64,000 nucleotides of DNA, taken from positions 1-64,000 of the IMG/VR virus record IMGVR_UViG_3300031539_000005. One strand, 5' to 3'. Positions 51,887 to 61,002 of the stretch are shown here, piece after piece. Position 1 is the first letter of the stretch. Each line of letters begins with the position of its first letter. Made by a program: the position numbers and the translations under genes. Under the pieces are notes generated by a model. That model was not told where the DNA came from. It ran no database searches and worked only from the letters and a program-made list of their open reading frames with translations. This DNA comes from a virus.

Positions 51887-52587
51887 CCCCTCTTGATGCG
51901 AGGCAGCGTGTGATTGAATTCATTGATGATCTTTCGGGGGGATCGAGTGAGGCTATTATTTCTAAACATAGAGTTCAGCTTAAAGAGTTAGCTGATAAAT
52001 TACCTGTCAAGTTTAAGACCAGAAAACAAATAGATGAATATTTAGGTTATGTAATTGATGAAATGGTAAATCTTAATGCATATTTTAAATCGCGGAAGCA
52101 GGGGAGTATTCCTTTTTCTAAAATTTTGTCTTTTGCAAACAGTGATGAAAGACTGGCAGCTTTTCTGCTTAGAAAAGGGGCAGAAAGAAGAAAAAAAGAA
52201 ATGGGTTTGGGGAATTTAACCATAGCTGGATATCATGGAGTAGAAAGTTCAGAAAGATTAGAAAACTTTATTCTTACTCATAAGAAAAATGAATATGGAT
52301 TTGTTCATTCTGAAGGAGGAGCCCTTTTTTTCTTTTCTTTGGAGGCTAATGAGATTCTTGTTGAATTGCCAGGTGGAAAAATTTTGGCTTACACAGATTA
52401 TAAGGAACAATGGAAGATTAAGGGAAAAATGCCAGTGAGAATGCTTTTTATTTATAGGGGTATTAGGGCTAGGGAAGATCAGACAGAAGTAATGAAAGCT
52501 TGTTGCATTTTCATCAGGCAAGCTTTGACAGTGCTTAGGAATAAAAGCTATGAGAGAGAGCGTAAGAATAGAGCTAGTAAGGAATGA
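51883..52587 (+). CDS. Unknown protein of replication operon
   Basis: 234 aa, 4-nt overlap with the helicase. Helical N-terminal half (ARQRVIEFIDDL, KLPVKFKTRKQIDEYLGYVIDEM), a short beta centre (EYGFVHSEGGALFFFSLEANEILV) and a charged helix at the end. No catalytic motif was recognised. Position between helicase and helicase loader suggests a replication or recombination accessory role. Confidence 0.5.
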   Translation: MTPLDARQRVIEFIDDLSGGSSEAIISKHRVQLKELADKLPVKFKTRKQIDEYLGYVIDEMVNLNAYFKSRKQGSIPFSKILSFANSDERLAAFLLRKGAERRKKEMGLGNLTIAGYHGVESSERLENFILTHKKNEYGFVHSEGGALFFFSLEANEILVELPGGKILAYTDYKEQWKIKGKMPVRMLFIYRGIRAREDQTEVMKACCIFIRQALTVLRNKSYERERKNRASKE

Positions 52588-53389
52588 AATAGAACAGGCT
52601 CGGATAGAAATTGTTTCTAGGCACAGAGTTTGCAAGGGGAAAGGCGTTATAGAAGTTTTGAAAAAAGATGATCATTCGTCGGTTATAAGTTCTAAAGTTC
52701 GTATATGTTCTTGTCTAACAAAATTTGAATTAGTTTCTCGCTTTATTCTTTCAAACATTCCTTATAAGAATGTAATAAATCAACAAATCTATAAAAAAAT
52801 GGTCTTTGATGAAATAACTAAGGAAACTTTAAATCTTCGAAGAGATATTATTCATCCCTATATTAGACATATTCGACCTGCGATGAAACATCCTTATGGA
52901 ATGTTGTTTCTAGGGAAAAATGGGACTGGGAAAACATTTGTAGGGTGGAAAGTTTTATACTATGCTATTATCAACGGCTTTACTGCTCATTATATTTCGC
53001 TTTCAGATTTACTTAAGATTATTATCAAAAATTATGATCATGATCTTGACGATTTGGTTGCTGAAATTTCAAATGTAGATATTCTAATGATAGATGAAGT
53101 TGGGAATGAAAGTAGAAGAAGTGATTTCACTGTAAGTGAATTTAAGATGGTCTATAAGAAGAGGATTGAAATTGGTAAGCCAACGATTATGGTGAGTAAT
53201 TTTTCCTATGAAGAATTTAAAGAAGCTTACGGTAAATCTGTAGATGACGTGATATCTTCTTATGCAAAAATATTAAATTTCAAAGACACAGTGAATGTGA
53301 GACAACTTAAAGGCTCTACTGAAATGAATGGATTCTTTAAGCAAATAAAGAGGAAAAGTGTGAAGAAGAAGGAAAAAAATGGCGCTTGA
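52550..53389 (+). CDS. DnaC-like helicase loader (AAA+ ATPase)
   Basis: 279 aa. Walker A GKNGTGKT (122-129), Walker B ILMIDEVGNE, sensor-1-like TIMVSNFS and an Arg-bearing C-terminus, as in DnaC/DnaI/IstB ATPases. A Cys pair and KGKGVIEVL near the N-terminus could be the remnant of a zinc or helicase-binding domain. Overlaps the preceding gene by 38 nt and the DnaB-like gene by 11 nt, the expected partner order. Confidence 0.85.
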   Translation: MRESVRIELVRNEIEQARIEIVSRHRVCKGKGVIEVLKKDDHSSVISSKVRICSCLTKFELVSRFILSNIPYKNVINQQIYKKMVFDEITKETLNLRRDIIHPYIRHIRPAMKHPYGMLFLGKNGTGKTFVGWKVLYYAIINGFTAHYISLSDLLKIIIKNYDHDLDDLVAEISNVDILMIDEVGNESRRSDFTVSEFKMVYKKRIEIGKPTIMVSNFSYEEFKEAYGKSVDDVISSYAKILNFKDTVNVRQLKGSTEMNGFFKQIKRKSVKKKEKNGA

Positions 53390-54668
53390 ACATTTTGAAG
53401 CTGACCTTTTGGCTCTTTTTCTCAAAGATAAGAATAAATATATTAAGTTTTCAAAGAATCTTGAGCCAAAACATTTTAGAAATAAAATTTTCAAATGGGC
53501 TTTTGAAGTTCTTATTGAATTTTTTAATAAATACAAAGACTTACCTACTTTAGAAGTTTTTAAATCTGAGTTGATGAAAACATCACTGGAAACAGGTGAC
53601 AAGAAATTATATTATGCTGGAATTAAGAAATTATTAAAACGTACTTCTAAGATTAATCCCAAATATCTGGAAGAAAATGTTAGAGAAAAAATAGATGAAG
53701 AAGAATTTTTAAAGGCAGTGGATCAGGCCCTTAGAGATACTGAATCGGAGGGAATAAGTAAAGCGAAGCGAGATCTACTTAAGAAACTTATTTTGGGAGA
53801 AAAAACTGAATCCTTTGAACTTGTCTATATTCTTAAAGATTGGAAATTACGCCAGATTCTCAGAGAAAAGCTTTCAAAACTTGCTATTAAGAAGCGTTTT
53901 GTTTCTACTCCCTATAGTGCAATCAATAAAGCTACAAGTGGAATTCAAATATCGGAAGCTGCTACTATTGCAGGATTGACTTCCATGGGTAAATCTATTA
54001 TTGCAGGTGAATTTGGAGTTAATAGTCTCTTAGATGGCCTTAATGTTTTACATTTTTCTCTAGAAAATACAGCCGAACAGACTGCTCAGAGATATGATAC
54101 TCGGCTTACAGAAATTGAATATGATACTTTAAAATTTTACAAATTTGATCCTAGCCAATTAGCTCATTTTAAAAAAGTATTTGAAGCCTTGGGTAAAGGA
54201 TTATCAAATGATATAGTGGTAAAAGAAACGGTAAGGAATGAGGCAGATTTTGCATTTATTGATAAGACTATTGAAACACTCAAGCTAGATGGATTCGAAA
54301 CTAATCTTCTCGTAATAGATTCTTGTGATATAATGCGGTCTATGCATTCCTATAGGGATTATAGGTTAGAAAGAGCTTCTGTCTATTGGGATCTAAAAGA
54401 CTATTGTAAGATCAAGCGCATTCCAGGTCTCACTACTACTCAACTTAAGGTTACTTCTAAATGGAAACTTTCAACATCTGAAGATCTTGCAGAAGCATAC
54501 GATAAAGCTAGAATTTTAGATATTGTTTATATTATGAGTCAAACAGAAGAAGATTATAAACGAAATATTATTCGTTTTTCTATTGATAAAAATAGAGATG
54601 GAGAAGGAGGAGCAGTAATTAAACTTTTTAAAGATGCTGCGAAAATGAGATTTCTGGAGGTAGTCTAA
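53379..54668 (+). CDS. Replicative DNA helicase, DnaB-like
   Basis: 429 aa. An N-terminal helical domain (about 1-150) resembles DnaB-N. RecA-type core: Walker A GLTSMGKS (199-206), VLHFSLENTAEQTAQRYD (motif 1a), LLVIDSCDIMRS (Walker B) and a QLKVTS sensor strand, with KNRDGEGGAVIKL near the end. It should travel on the lagging strand with the primase encoded at 56600 and be loaded by the preceding product. Confidence 0.85.
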   Translation: MALEHFEADLLALFLKDKNKYIKFSKNLEPKHFRNKIFKWAFEVLIEFFNKYKDLPTLEVFKSELMKTSLETGDKKLYYAGIKKLLKRTSKINPKYLEENVREKIDEEEFLKAVDQALRDTESEGISKAKRDLLKKLILGEKTESFELVYILKDWKLRQILREKLSKLAIKKRFVSTPYSAINKATSGIQISEAATIAGLTSMGKSIIAGEFGVNSLLDGLNVLHFSLENTAEQTAQRYDTRLTEIEYDTLKFYKFDPSQLAHFKKVFEALGKGLSNDIVVKETVRNEADFAFIDKTIETLKLDGFETNLLVIDSCDIMRSMHSYRDYRLERASVYWDLKDYCKIKRIPGLTTTQLKVTSKWKLSTSEDLAEAYDKARILDIVYIMSQTEEDYKRNIIRFSIDKNRDGEGGAVIKLFKDAAKMRFLEVV

Positions 54669-55006
54669 TGTCTAAAAAGAATAAAAGAGAAAAGAGTAAA
54701 CATTCTGTTCCAAAAAAAACAAAAAGTTTTCTTATAGATCCTCGTTTGGATAACTATATTCGGAACTTGATGAATTTAGTAGCGTGGCCTTTGGAACAAA
54801 GGATAAATATTTTGTTGTCCGAGATTGATACTGTTAGGTCTAATGTGATGATCGCCAACACAATGCTGGAAAGAAAGGGCATAATTGATAGAGCTGAGTT
54901 TTTTGCAGAATTTCAGGAATATGAACTTAAAGAACGAGGTATTGTGGATGCTACTGGAAACATGACAGGAACTCCCATTTTTAGTCTTTATAATTTTGGA
55001 GAATAG
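54668..55006 (+). CDS. Small protein paired with GT9 (cassette copy 2)
   Basis: 112 aa, one-base overlap with the DnaB-like gene. Lys-rich start, helical middle, and an end with the same signature as the 37869 product (GIVDATGNMTGTPIFSLYNFGE versus VVLDDGSMNGT...YNW). It lies 3 nt before a GT9 gene, as its relative does. Probably a partner of that enzyme rather than a replication protein. Confidence 0.6.
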   Translation: MSKKNKREKSKHSVPKKTKSFLIDPRLDNYIRNLMNLVAWPLEQRINILLSEIDTVRSNVMIANTMLERKGIIDRAEFFAEFQEYELKERGIVDATGNMTGTPIFSLYNFGE

Positions 55007-55009
55007 AAA

Positions 55010-56221
55010 ATGAGAATAGTTAAAACTCTTATAGAAATGAAGATTTATGACGATTTAATTCTGAGAAGAGACGAAGAATATGTTATGGCGGGAGCAGTTC
55101 TGAAGCAGTTGTCAAAGATTTATCCAGGAGGAATTATAGAAACTGGGAACTTTGATGACCACTATAGACCTATAAATGTCAAAACTCTTGAAAAGAATAA
55201 ACGCTTATTTATTTTTAGGAGCGGAGGAATTGGAGATGTTATGTTCATGTTGCCTCTTATTCGTTTTTTAAAAAAGCAATTTGGAACACGAATTAAGGCG
55301 GGAACTTCTCCTCAGTATAGAGATGTTTTGCAAAACAATCCCTATATTGATGAAATTATCAGTGTTCCTTTTCTGTTAAGGGAAATGGATACTGATTATC
55401 ATTTAATGTTTGAAGGAATTATTGAAGATCCTAGTGAAAAACCTAAGAAATATCATGCAGTGGATTTATTTTTAGAAGAAGCTGGAGTTAATCCAGAGGA
55501 TATTCCTTGGGATGAAAAAATTCCACCTCTTTTTTTGAGTCAAGAAGAAAAAACGTGGAGTAAAAATAGGCTTTCTAAACTTGATATTCCTTTGGGAGCT
55601 AAAATTGGGATTCAAGTACAAGCAAGTTCACCAGTTCGAACTTTCCCTTTGGATAAAACAGTTGGAATTATTAAATTGTTGATTAATCAGGGAAACAATA
55701 TTTTTCTTTTTGGCGGACCAAGGCAAGCTGAATTTACAAATTATTTAACAAGTCTCCTGGGAGAAGCTAGGAGACTCATTAATTTAGTTCATAAGGATAT
55801 TACTCTCCGTCAATCAATAATTTGGGCGAGCATGATGGATTTGATTATTGCTCCAGATTCAGCTTTTATTCATATAGCTGGAAGTTTGGGCGTTCCACTA
55901 ATTGGACTCTATGGGTGTTTTCCTTCTCTATTGCGTATGAAATATTATAGGAATGCAATTGGCATTGATTGTAATGTAGCTTGTGCTCCTTCTTTTATTC
56001 ATGGACATCTGCCTTGCTATAAAGGAGATCCATCTCCTTGCTTTTCTGTAGTGAAAGTCCAGAATGTTCTTGATGCTGTTGAACATATTCTTGGGATTAA
56101 GAAAATTCCCAATGAGTATCCTGCTTATAATGAATTTAGAGATAGCGTTTTATCTCATTCTCCTTTTATTCAAATTTCTGAAGCGCTTAAGGAAACAGCG
56201 GGTCTTAAGGATGGGAATTAA
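55010..56221 (+). CDS. GT9 family glycosyltransferase (cassette copy 2)
   Basis: 403 aa. IFRSGGIGDVMFMLPLIRFLKK is the GT9 loop; IGIQVQASSPVRTFP, NIFLFGGPRQAE and IIAPDSAFIHIAGSLGVPLIGLYG form the donor site; the end has CAPSF...LPCYKGDPSPCF. It is similar to the 38207 product over its whole length but carries a C-terminal extension of about 45 residues. It is transcribed with replication genes, so it is probably made earlier than the other sugar genes. Confidence 0.85.
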   Translation: MRIVKTLIEMKIYDDLILRRDEEYVMAGAVLKQLSKIYPGGIIETGNFDDHYRPINVKTLEKNKRLFIFRSGGIGDVMFMLPLIRFLKKQFGTRIKAGTSPQYRDVLQNNPYIDEIISVPFLLREMDTDYHLMFEGIIEDPSEKPKKYHAVDLFLEEAGVNPEDIPWDEKIPPLFLSQEEKTWSKNRLSKLDIPLGAKIGIQVQASSPVRTFPLDKTVGIIKLLINQGNNIFLFGGPRQAEFTNYLTSLLGEARRLINLVHKDITLRQSIIWASMMDLIIAPDSAFIHIAGSLGVPLIGLYGCFPSLLRMKYYRNAIGIDCNVACAPSFIHGHLPCYKGDPSPCFSVVKVQNVLDAVEHILGIKKIPNEYPAYNEFRDSVLSHSPFIQISEALKETAGLKDGN

Positions 56222-56600
56222 TCCAAAAGCATCAGTACCGATAGCGCGAGTAACAATTGATAAAGATGTCATTATGGAAATCTTTGAACGCTTTTGCACT
56301 TATGATTTCCACCAGAAAATTCTAATAAATAATTTACGATGGGTAAAGGAAGAGGGATGTTTTGTAGCAGAAATATATGGAAAAGGAGAACGTAGCGGTG
56401 GAGAGAAGACTCTTGTTCCTACTTTTCATTACGGGGGGAGAGATAATCTTCCCACCATTGAACTTCAAAACCGAGATCTTCTGCCTCCTTCGGATGCTTT
56501 TAAACGTAGTAGAAAACTCATAAAAGAAGTTGAAAAAATTCATAAAAGAGTAAAGAGAACAGCAAAGGAATTTTGGTCTCCTAAAAAGAGAGAAATTTAA
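56211..56600 (+). CDS. Unknown small protein of replication operon
   Basis: 129 aa from ATG 56211 (MGINPKASVPIARVT), overlapping the GT9 end by 11 nt; upstream in-frame ATGs back to 56064 would read through the GT9 gene in another frame. Beta-like first half, a basic helix at the end (SRKLIKEVEKIHKRVKRTAKE). No family is recognised; the basic end and its position directly before primase suggest nucleic-acid contact. Confidence 0.55.
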   Translation: MGINPKASVPIARVTIDKDVIMEIFERFCTYDFHQKILINNLRWVKEEGCFVAEIYGKGERSGGEKTLVPTFHYGGRDNLPTIELQNRDLLPPSDAFKRSRKLIKEVEKIHKRVKRTAKEFWSPKKREI

Positions 56601-57598
56601 TGTTCAGCATTACTTCTTTACTAGATAAAAAGAAAATAGAATATAAAAGAATAGGAGAAGAACTCTTTTTTGATTGTCCTATTTGTGGCCGAGAAAAACA
56701 TTTCTATTATAATGTGAAAAAGGATTTATGCCTTTGTCAGCGTTGTAAGTGGGAAGGGAATCGTGTTGGTTTTCTAATTAGTGGACTTGGCTATTCTAGA
56801 AAAGAGGCTATGGCCCTTATTAAATCTGAAGAAAGTTTGAATTTCGCAGATTTACATTCTCGAATTACCTCGATGTTAACCTCGAAAACGAAAGTGGATT
56901 TCTTTATTGAACCAATTTATTTCAAAATTCCTTTGCCTGATCGTATATTATCGGTTACGAAAAAAAATTTTCCAAAAGCAGTGGCTGAACGTGGAATCAA
57001 TTGGAAGCTTGCGAACGCTTTACATTTATATACTTCTGTTGCGAGTCATGGGAGATTTTTTAATAGAATAATTGTTCCTGTTGAGACTCTCAAAAGTAAA
57101 TGTTTTGTAGGGATAACCGCATTCACTAGAGAAAAAGCTAAAAAAGTAAAGGAAGCTCAAAGAAAAAGAGGCCTTGAATTTAGGAAGTCTTTGTTTCCAA
57201 AAGGCTCAATTATGTCTGAAATGCTTTACCTTTATAATAGGGTGGCCCACCGTAAAAATAGATTGTTTGTCGTAGAAGGAGTCTGGGATGTCTGTAGCTT
57301 ACTTCGCTTGAGAGAATTTGCAACTTGCACTTTTGGAGATAAGGTCAGTAAGTCACAGGCTTTATTACTTGCGAATACTGAGGCAGAGAGCATTTATTTA
57401 ATGCTTGATGGGGATGTGCCTTTAAAGAGACTAAGAAAGTATTATGAATTATTAAGGCTTATTTGTTTTGATAAAAAAGTATACATGTGTAGACTTCCAG
57501 AAGAAAAAGATCCAGATGATTTGGCAGAGGATGAGTTAAGAGAAGTAATTAACGCAGCAGAGAAAAGAGGTTATTCATTATGGACGGTAGGGAAATAA
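56600..57598 (+). CDS. DNA primase, DnaG-type
   Basis: 332 aa. CHC2-like zinc motif CPICG (26-30) with CQRC (46-49), a central basic region, and a Toprim domain with FVVEGVWDV (catalytic Glu) and LMLDGDVP (DxD), then EEKDPDDLAED. Shorter than bacterial DnaG because the C-terminal helicase-interaction domain is missing. Makes RNA primers with the DnaB-like helicase at 53379. Confidence 0.88.
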   Translation: MFSITSLLDKKKIEYKRIGEELFFDCPICGREKHFYYNVKKDLCLCQRCKWEGNRVGFLISGLGYSRKEAMALIKSEESLNFADLHSRITSMLTSKTKVDFFIEPIYFKIPLPDRILSVTKKNFPKAVAERGINWKLANALHLYTSVASHGRFFNRIIVPVETLKSKCFVGITAFTREKAKKVKEAQRKRGLEFRKSLFPKGSIMSEMLYLYNRVAHRKNRLFVVEGVWDVCSLLRLREFATCTFGDKVSKSQALLLANTEAESIYLMLDGDVPLKRLRKYYELLRLICFDKKVYMCRLPEEKDPDDLAEDELREVINAAEKRGYSLWTVGK

Positions 57599-58488
57599 AG
57601 AAGCAATTTAGTAGAATATTACGCTATCCTAAACTGGAAACGGATAGGCATGAAGAAGTTAAGGTTACTGGGAATAATCTTTTATATTCTCTGACAAAAC
57701 ATGATGAAAATATAAATGAATCTGGAATAGAGAATCTTGGAACGGATTGGATGCTGTTAAATATGGGTCAAGGGAATTTTAAGTTTTCAAGAAGATGGGC
57801 ATGGATTTTTAGGCATTACATTTGGGCTTCTAGAGTTCCTTCTTTCGAACAGAGAAGGGCAAGGCTTGTTGATATCGGGTGTGATGTCGGCGAAATACGA
57901 AAGCTAATAAGTAAATCCTTTTATACGAAAAATCCTCTCTATGTAGGTATTGATCTTGATCATAGGAGATTGGAACAAGGTGCTGAAAGAATACAAATGA
58001 AGATTCCCGCAGTTTATATTCAGGAAGATGTTACTCTTGGACTTCATTTCATTCAATCACATTCTATTGATCTTATTTTTTGCGGAGAGATAATAGAACA
58101 TTTTTCAAAGAAGTTTGGGATTCGGATGCTTAAGGAAATGTATAGGATATTGAAGCCAGGAGCATCTTTTTTGTTATCTACTCCTAATAGAGATAATACA
58201 AAGGGATTCAAATTTCATGTTTATGAATATTCAATTCCCGAACTAAAACAATTGATTTCAAAATGTGGATTTGAAATAACAAATGTTTGGGGGTGGACTA
58301 CTACAGAAAGACGTATTTTACAAGGTACATCTAGGGCAGTTTCTAAAATATACAGTCTATTAAAAGAAAGTGTGCATAAGGATATAGTGGTCCCGCTCAT
58401 GGCATTTATTGATCCATCTATTTCGGAAGCATTTTGTATTGAAGCTAAGAAGCCGGAGTTGCCAAATAAAAAAAGTGTGGATGGATGA
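57580..58488 (+). CDS. Class I SAM-dependent methyltransferase
   Basis: 302 aa, overlapping primase by 19 nt. Motifs RLVDIGCDVGEIRKLI, YVGIDLDHRRLEQG, DLIFCGEIIEHFSKKFG and YRILKPGASFLLSTPNRDN are those of Methyltransf_11/UbiE-like enzymes acting on small molecules or sugars. The GxGxG loop is IGCDVGE, lacking one Gly. It ends the replication transcript; why it is co-transcribed with primase is unclear. Confidence 0.8.
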   Translation: MDGREIKKQFSRILRYPKLETDRHEEVKVTGNNLLYSLTKHDENINESGIENLGTDWMLLNMGQGNFKFSRRWAWIFRHYIWASRVPSFEQRRARLVDIGCDVGEIRKLISKSFYTKNPLYVGIDLDHRRLEQGAERIQMKIPAVYIQEDVTLGLHFIQSHSIDLIFCGEIIEHFSKKFGIRMLKEMYRILKPGASFLLSTPNRDNTKGFKFHVYEYSIPELKQLISKCGFEITNVWGWTTTERRILQGTSRAVSKIYSLLKESVHKDIVVPLMAFIDPSISEAFCIEAKKPELPNKKSVDG

Positions 58489-58638
58489 ACTTCTTTTTAA
58501 AGAAGGTCGTATATACAATTAATGGTCAATGGTGAATAAAAAAATTAAAGAAGAGGAGGGCAATGTGCAGTATAGGTGAGGGATAGTGAAGTTTAAGGGA
58601 TTTTAATTCTAAATTTGAATTCAATCAGGAGGAAAGGT

Positions 58639-59592
58639 ATGGTTAAGAAGAAAGATGAAGAAGAAGATTTTGAACTTGATGAAGATCTTGAGTTAGAAGA
58701 AGGTCTTGACGAGTTGGAAGATTCAGAGGATTTTGAAGAAAGCGTCGAAGAAGGAGAAGAGGGCGCGGAAGAGGAAGGTACAGAAGAAGAAACTACGGAA
58801 GAAGAAGGTACGGAAGAAGAAGGTACCGAGGAAGAAGGTACCGAGGAAGAAGGTGAAGAAGAGGAAGGCGAAGAAGAAGCCGGAGAAGAGGAAGGCGCAG
58901 AGGAAGAAGGTGTAGAAGAAGGGGAAGAAGAACTTCCCGGAGAAGAAGCTCGTTTTCCTGGAGAAAAGATAGCTCCGCAGAAATCAAAGAGGGCAGGAGG
59001 AGGAGCAAAGGTTAGCCGTTTGATAATCGGGGAAAAGCAAACCGTTGTTCCTTTGGCTTTCAAGCCTCTCGTTAGAGGTCTTGAAAAGTTTGGAAAAGTT
59101 GTCCATAAGTCTTCAATCACCGCTGTTCTTCTGGAGTCGAAAGATGGTGCCAATTTCGTCAGTATTGTTCCTCAATTATCAACTGCCGAAACAACAAACC
59201 TCTGGCTTAATCAGTCCGTAAAGGGAGATGCCGTCTTCGCACCTTCCAAAAAGTCTTTACAGAAAATGTGTACTTTTTGGGAGAAGCCCAGACGAGCGGT
59301 AAGGGTCATTGTTACCAAGGACACTATAGAAGAAGCTCTGGCTATCGTAGCCGAATATGCGACATGGTTTAAAGCCAACGCAATGAGTACTGCTAAGAAA
59401 AAAGAAGAGACGAAACCTGAAACAGGAAAAAAGGGACCGGTGGTAAGTAAACCTGCACCGGCTGGAGCTGGCGGCAAAGTGATTACCAAGAAAAAAGCTC
59501 CACCTCCGCCTCCAGTGGCAGCAAAGAAGACGGTTGCATCCAAACCTGGAACCGCTGGTAAGGTGTTAGTCAAGAAGAAACTTACCAAGTAG
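58639..59592 (+). CDS. Acidic-headed, Lys/Ala/Pro-tailed protein
   Basis: 317 aa from ATG 58639 with CAGGAGG upstream. Residues about 5-110 are almost all Glu/Gly/Asp/Thr in EEGTEE-type units; about 115-245 is a folded domain (KVSRLIIGEKQTVVPLAFKPLV, SITAVLLESKDGANFVSIVPQ, DTIEEALAIVAEYATWFKANA); the rest is Lys/Pro/Ala-rich (GGKVITKKKAPPPPPVAAKK). It has its own terminator and more C-ending codons than its neighbours, both signs of an abundant product. Candidates are a single-stranded-DNA-binding, scaffold-like or virion-internal protein; none can be chosen. Confidence 0.6.
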   Translation: MVKKKDEEEDFELDEDLELEEGLDELEDSEDFEESVEEGEEGAEEEGTEEETTEEEGTEEEGTEEEGTEEEGEEEEGEEEAGEEEGAEEEGVEEGEEELPGEEARFPGEKIAPQKSKRAGGGAKVSRLIIGEKQTVVPLAFKPLVRGLEKFGKVVHKSSITAVLLESKDGANFVSIVPQLSTAETTNLWLNQSVKGDAVFAPSKKSLQKMCTFWEKPRRAVRVIVTKDTIEEALAIVAEYATWFKANAMSTAKKKEETKPETGKKGPVVSKPAPAGAGGKVITKKKAPPPPPVAAKKTVASKPGTAGKVLVKKKLTK

Positions 59593-59616
59593 GTTAGGAA
59601 TTGCATTTTTGGTCGG

Positions 59617-59646
59617 AAAGGGGCAGCTTGTCTGCCCCTTTTTATT
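59617..59646 (+). terminator. Rho-independent terminator
   Basis: AAAGGGGCAG pairs with CTGCCCCTTT around the loop CTTGT, followed by TTATT. It lies 25 nt after the acidic-protein stop. Confidence 0.9.
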
Positions 59647-59658
59647 GGAGAGAGGCCC

Positions 59659-61002
59659 ATGAGAGAAGTTTTTCTAGATAAGGATAGCGCCAGAGATTTT
59701 CTTACGAGAAAGAAAGTTCAAGATTATAAGTTTATGGATAGATATAATCTTGAATTATTGGTTAATTCAAAACTTTCATCAGGTAAAATACACGCTAATG
59801 TTTTACCAGATCTTCTTAATCATTGTTTGGGAACCAGAGTAGCTTATGGATTCAACTATTGTCTTTCACATCCTATCACCAATAGAAATGTTACTGAAAA
59901 CCTTTTAGAAATTCCTGTTCTGAAAGAGTTTCTAGCTAGAGGATGTAAGATTTCTTTTATTGGGAAATCTAGTAAGAAGTTTGAAGGTTTTCATCCTGAT
60001 ATGAAAGACTATAGTGGAGAATGGAAAAAACTTCCTACTCCATATAAGCCTATTGCTGATTGGATAGAAGACTGTTTGGAAAACTATGAGACTCGCTATG
60101 GAATGGAATTTCCTAAAGCAGACGTGGTAGTAACGAATGCTTTTCCTTCCTTTTTCTTTTCAAACATGATGTTTTATTTGATCAATTTGCATTATGCAAA
60201 AACTCATACCCCTGTTTTCTTGTGGGATTATGAATTGAGGACTCTTAGAACAAGTGAAAAAGATAATCTTCCCAAGAAATATTTCAGATATTCTGGAGCA
60301 GATAAAATCTTTTCAGTTGATCAATTCAAAACTATTGCTGATAATGCTTATTGGCTATTACAAATTCCTGGTGAAGCTCTAGATAGAATCAAGAGTCTTA
60401 ATCCTAGAATAAGAATTTTGCCATTTTTCCCACCTTATAGCTTTCAATTTGGTCAGTATAATATATGCCCAAAGACTATATATCGTCTTGCATACATCGG
60501 TAACGATTCAGAAAGAAGACAAACTTTTAGAAAGTTCTTTACTCCATTGGAGAAGAAGAATAGATTAGATCTTTTTGGAGGAGGGATGTCTAGAAGGGCA
60601 GAAGGCTACGAAAATTTTGAAAAGTATATAGGTAATACAGAGATGCATGGCCCTATTCCGCAAGGGGATGTATGGAAGACATATAATCAAGCAAGAACTT
60701 GTTTATCTATTGCAAGGCCCAGATATTATGAAATGGGATGGATTGTTCATCGCTGGTTTGAAGTGATTCTCAGTGGTTGCATTTTGTTAGTCCCAGGAGA
60801 GATGCATGGAATCAGGCGGTATATGAGTAAATATTTTATTGTCAATGATGCGAAAGAGCTAGATGAAAAAATTCAGTTCTTTAATGATAAACTCACACAT
60901 TCAAAGCTATTGCAATTCCATCAATGGCAAAAGAGATTTATCTATCGACTCTTCAATTCAGAACGCTGTGTTGATGTTATCCTGAGGGTAATAGGAAAAT
61001 GA
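59659..61002 (+). CDS. CgeB-like / GT-B glycosyltransferase
   Basis: 447 aa. The second half (RLAYIGNDSERRQTFRKFF, RLDLFGGG, HGPIPQGDVWKTYNQARTCLSIARP, HRWFEVILSGCILLVPGEMHG) matches the donor domain of the CgeB/glycosyltransferase-family-1_2 group, with a terminal Glu in RWFEVILSGC. The first half is a GT-B acceptor-type fold with KADVVVTNAFPSFFF and FLWDYELRTL. Soluble. It starts a short operon after the terminator and overlaps the next gene by 4 nt. Confidence 0.75.
   Translation: MREVFLDKDSARDFLTRKKVQDYKFMDRYNLELLVNSKLSSGKIHANVLPDLLNHCLGTRVAYGFNYCLSHPITNRNVTENLLEIPVLKEFLARGCKISFIGKSSKKFEGFHPDMKDYSGEWKKLPTPYKPIADWIEDCLENYETRYGMEFPKADVVVTNAFPSFFFSNMMFYLINLHYAKTHTPVFLWDYELRTLRTSEKDNLPKKYFRYSGADKIFSVDQFKTIADNAYWLLQIPGEALDRIKSLNPRIRILPFFPPYSFQFGQYNICPKTIYRLAYIGNDSERRQTFRKFFTPLEKKNRLDLFGGGMSRRAEGYENFEKYIGNTEMHGPIPQGDVWKTYNQARTCLSIARPRYYEMGWIVHRWFEVILSGCILLVPGEMHGIRRYMSKYFIVNDAKELDEKIQFFNDKLTHSKLLQFHQWQKRFIYRLFNSERCVDVILRVIGK

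Noticed and set aside
49456-58488. DNA methyltransferase (restriction evasion) reading of the methyltransferases at 49456 and 57580
   Set aside because: No DPPY/NPPY or PCQ motif is visible; motif order fits small-molecule or sugar methyltransferases.
58564-58587. Seven-codon leader peptide (MCSIGEG) after an AGGAGGG
   Set aside because: Spacing to the ATG is too short and nothing downstream suggests attenuation.
58593-59153. Minus-strand Ser/Pro-rich open frame
   Set aside because: It is the reverse complement of the GAA/GAG-rich acidic repeat; no ribosome site and no independent support.
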